Source: an uncultured Oscillospiraceae bacterium (GTDB lineage: Bacteria > Bacillota > Clostridia > Oscillospirales > Oscillospiraceae). From it: a stretch of DNA of 6,231 nt. The stretch is taken from positions 1 to 6,231 of the forward strand of contig CAKUKL010000094.1 in the NCBI GenBank assembly GCA_934662925.1, written 5' to 3'. Shown here piece after piece: positions 4,020 through 6,231 of this stretch. Both the position numbers and the translations under genes were made by a program. How positions within the stretch are numbered: the stretch's first letter is position 1; every line of letters starts with the position of its first letter. A model generated the notes under the pieces. That model was not told where the DNA came from. It saw only the letters and a list, made by a program, of their open reading frames with translations, and did no database searches.

Positions 4020-5240
4020 ATGCGCTCTTATGAAAGACTGTTGAAGTACGTCAAAATTCACACCACCTCCGCCGACGGCACGGGCGTGACCCCGTCCACC
4101 CCCTGCCAGTGGGATCTGGCCCATCTGCTGGTGGACGAGCTGAAGGAGCTGGGCCTTGAGAACCCCAGCGTAGACGAAAACTGCATCGTCACCGCGTGGC
4201 TGCCCGCCACCCCCGGCTGCGAGAACGCCCCCGCGCTGGGCTTCCTCGCTCACATGGACACCTCCCCCGCCTTCTCCGGCGAGAACGTGAACCCCATCAT
4301 CCATGAGAACTACGACGGCGGCGACATCGTCCTGCCCAAGGAGGGCCGGGTCATCCGGGTGGCCGACTTCCCCTACCTGCCCTCCCTCAGGGGCAAGACC
4401 CTCATCACCGCCGACGGCTCCACCCTGCTGGGCGCCGATGACAAGGCGGGCATCGCGGGCATTATGACCATGTGCGAGCAGCTCATCGCCGAAAAGCTGC
4501 CCCACGGCCGCCTGTGCATCGCCTTCACCCCCGACGAGGAGATCGGCGAGGGCCCCGACCACTTCGACGTGGCCGCCTTCGGCGCCAAGTACGCCTACAC
4601 CGTAGACGGCGCGCAGGCCGGCGGCATCGAGTACGAGAACTTCAACGCCGCCGCGGTCCGGGTGGACATCACCGGCGTGTCCGTCCACCCCGGTTCCGCC
4701 AAGGACACCATGGAGAACGCCCTGCTTATCGCGCAGGAGCTCAACAGCCTGCTGCCCCCCGACCAGATCCCCGCCCGGACCTCCGGCTACGAGGGCTTCT
4801 TCCATCTGGACGTGCTGGAGGGTACCACCGCCAGCGCCCGGATGGAGTACATCATCCGGGACCACGACCGGGAAAAGTTCGAGGAGAAGAAGGCCCTCAT
4901 GGCAAAGGCCGGCAAACAGGTACAGGCCGCCCACCCCACCGCAAAGATCGTGGTGGATATCCGGGACAGCTACTACAACATGAAAGAGCAGCTGGCCGGG
5001 TGCATGCACCTCATCGAGAACGCCAAGGAGGCCGCCCGTATGGCGGGCGTGGAGCCGGTGGTGGAGCCCATCCGCGGCGGCACCGACGGCGCGCGGCTGT
5101 CCTACATGGGTCTGCCCTGCCCCAATCTGGGCACCGGCGCGGGCAACTTCCACGGCCCGCTGGAGCTGGCCTGCGTGGAGCAGATGGACAGCGTGGTGGA
5201 GATCCTGAAAAACATCGTCGCCATGTACGCCAAGGGCTGA
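4020..5240 (+). CDS. pepT: Peptidase T (tripeptide aminopeptidase)
   Basis: A 406-residue zinc aminopeptidase of family M20B that releases the N-terminal residue of tripeptides in the cytoplasm; the E. coli enzyme has 408 residues. The di-zinc site is complete and falls at almost the same numbers as in E. coli: His78 and Asp80 in AHMDTSP, Asp140 in LLGADDKAG, the catalytic pair Glu173-Glu174 in TPDEEIG, Asp196 in YTVDG and His378 in GNFHGP. GVSVHPGSAKDTMENA (219-234) and TSGYEGFFHLD (254-264) belong to the lid and dimerisation domain, and IRGGTDGARLS (351-361) is the conserved C-terminal signature. The chosen ATG has a ribosome binding site and matches the family N-terminus. The gene stands alone, between the long repeat upstream and a bidirectional terminator downstream. 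Nothing is missing. Confidence 0.97.
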   Translation: MRSYERLLKYVKIHTTSADGTGVTPSTPCQWDLAHLLVDELKELGLENPSVDENCIVTAWLPATPGCENAPALGFLAHMDTSPAFSGENVNPIIHENYDGGDIVLPKEGRVIRVADFPYLPSLRGKTLITADGSTLLGADDKAGIAGIMTMCEQLIAEKLPHGRLCIAFTPDEEIGEGPDHFDVAAFGAKYAYTVDGAQAGGIEYENFNAAAVRVDITGVSVHPGSAKDTMENALLIAQELNSLLPPDQIPARTSGYEGFFHLDVLEGTTASARMEYIIRDHDREKFEEKKALMAKAGKQVQAAHPTAKIVVDIRDSYYNMKEQLAGCMHLIENAKEAARMAGVEPVVEPIRGGTDGARLSYMGLPCPNLGTGAGNFHGPLELACVEQMDSVVEILKNIVAMYAKG

Positions 5241-5261
5241 TAAACGACTTAAAAACACGCA

Positions 5262-5296
5262 AAAATGCCCCGCAGACTATGTCTGCGGGGCATTTT
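5262..5296. terminator. Bidirectional terminator between pepT and RNase J gene
   Basis: A perfect 16-bp inverted repeat, AAAATGCCCCGCAGAC (5262-5277) with 5281-5296, around the loop TAT. On the plus strand it ends in TTTT after the GC-rich stem, 21 bases past the pepT stop. On the minus strand it ends in TTTTT, 32 bases past the stop of the convergent RNase J gene. It can serve both genes. Confidence 0.93.
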
Positions 5297-5328
5297 CTAC
5301 ATCAAAGAAACGACTTTTTCGGTTTGTT

Positions 5329-6231
5329 TTACACTTCCATGATGACCGGGAGGATCATCGGATTGCGCTTTGTTTTCTTATACAGATAGCCGGACAGGTC
5401 ACCCTTGATCTCGCCCTTGATGGAGGACCAGTCCCGGATGTTCCGGTCGCGGCAGCGGTCCAGCGCGTCCATGGCCACCCGGCGCAGCTCCTCCAGAAGG
5501 CCCTCGGACTCCTTGACGTACACAAAGCCCCGGGTGATGATGTCGGGGCCGGAGATGAGCTGTCCGTCCTCGCCGGACATGGACACCACCACCACGATCA
5601 TGCCGTCCTGAGCCAGATGCTGGCGGTCCCGCAGGACCACCGCGCCCACGTCGCCCACGCCGTAGCCGTCCACGAACACCTTGCCCGCGGGGACGGTGCC
5701 GTTGATCTTGGCGGTCCTGCCCGTCAGCTCGATGACCTTGCCCACGTCGCTGATGACGATGTGCCGGGGGTCCATGCCCATGTCGCGGGCCAGCTTGGCG
5801 TGGGTCTTGAGGTGCCGCTGCTCGCCGTGGACGGGGATGAAGAACTTCGGCTTCACCAGCGCGTGGATGATCTTCAGCTCCTCCTGACAGGCGTGGCCGG
5901 ACACGTGGAGGGGCAGCTCCCGCTCGTTGACCACCTCGGCATCCCGGCGGTAGAGCTCGTTGATGACGTTGCCCATGGAGTTCTCGTTGCCGGGGATGGT
6001 GGAGGCGGAGATGATGACCCGGTCGCCGGCCTGGATCTCCACCTGCCGGTGGGTGTTGAAGGCCATGCGGGTGAGGGCGGACATGGTCTCGCCCTGACTG
6101 CCGGTGGTGATGATGCAGATCTTGTTCTTGGGCAGGCCCTTGATGTGGTTGATGGCCACCAGCGTACCCTCCGGGACGTTCATGTAGCCCAGTTCCGTGG
6201 ACACCTTCATGGCGTTCTCCATGCTCCGCCC
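5329..6231 (-). CDS. rnj: Ribonuclease J, C-terminal part (cut by window edge)
   Basis: The last 300 residues of an RNase J, a cytoplasmic metallo-beta-lactamase/beta-CASP ribonuclease with endonuclease and 5'-3' exonuclease activity in mRNA decay and rRNA maturation. The start lies beyond the right edge; family members have about 550 residues, so the N-terminal metal-binding half is missing from view. The first visible residues are GRSMENAM, the conserved GRSM box of the beta-CASP domain. Counting from that Met, TTGSQGE is at 39-45, the beta-CASP motif HVSGHA at 106-111 and FFIPVHGEQRHLKTHA at 127-142. The C-terminal domain follows with GDVGAVVLRDR (190-200), SGPDIITRGFVYVKES (224-239) and the typical end RNPMILPVIMEV. 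The reading frame is intact to TAA at 5329-5331. It converges on pepT. Confidence 0.95.
   Translation of the reverse strand, partial: GRSMENAMKVSTELGYMNVPEGTLVAINHIKGLPKNKICIITTGSQGETMSALTRMAFNTHRQVEIQAGDRVIISASTIPGNENSMGNVINELYRRDAEVVNERELPLHVSGHACQEELKIIHALVKPKFFIPVHGEQRHLKTHAKLARDMGMDPRHIVISDVGKVIELTGRTAKINGTVPAGKVFVDGYGVGDVGAVVLRDRQHLAQDGMIVVVVSMSGEDGQLISGPDIITRGFVYVKESEGLLEELRRVAMDALDRCRDRNIRDWSSIKGEIKGDLSGYLYKKTKRNPMILPVIMEV

Noticed and set aside
3804..5258. 484-codon minus-strand frame and other long frames opposite ackA, tmcAL and pepT
   Set aside because: These are GC-rich shadows of clearly identified enzymes, with low-complexity composition and no motifs.

Overview
The window looks like a chromosomal segment from a high-GC member of the Clostridia, probably a gut Oscillospiraceae/Ruminococcaceae-type bacterium. 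The reasons are the strong GGAGG-type ribosome binding sites, the Firmicutes-type proteins (acetate kinase, TmcAL/YlbM, peptidase T, RNase J) and the GC-rich codon use. The genus call is an inference; nothing in the window fixes it.

Layout: positions 1-121 are non-coding with a few hairpins. Positions 122-793 hold copy 1 of a long, almost completely helix-forming intergenic repeat. ackA (855-2060, minus) follows, with its terminator at 791-826 abutting the repeat. A compact divergent intergenic region (2061-2214) separates ackA from tmcAL (2215-3327, plus, TTG start). Positions 3367-3973 hold copy 2 of the repeat in the same orientation. pepT (4020-5240, plus) comes next, then a perfect bidirectional terminator (5262-5296), then the 3' part of an RNase J gene (5329-6231, minus), cut by the window edge.

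The four genes are ordinary housekeeping or metabolic genes. AckA makes ATP and acetate from acetyl phosphate. TmcAL uses acetate and ATP to acetylate the wobble cytidine of elongator tRNA-Met, so the divergent pair shares a metabolite. PepT removes N-terminal residues from tripeptides. RNase J processes and degrades RNA.

The unusual content is the pair of roughly 600-670-base intergenic repeats. They are about 3.24 kb apart, collinear, clearly diverged, and dense in hairpins. Several helices keep their pairing through paired base changes (for example GGGCGC/GCGCCC in copy 1 against GAATGC/GCATTC in copy 2, around an identical 7-base loop). Imperfect pairs in the helices I drew read as G-U on the plus strand and as A-C on the minus strand. 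A by-hand codon-position count argues against a coding origin. The element is bounded on both sides by TTCGCC-type hairpins that also form terminal inverted repeats. Copy 1 carries a net 86-base extra module that folds as a hairpin plus a tight three-way junction and is flanked by near-direct repeats. I do not recognise it as a named family. It could be a large structured RNA, a MITE-like repeat, or a structured RNA spread as a repeat.
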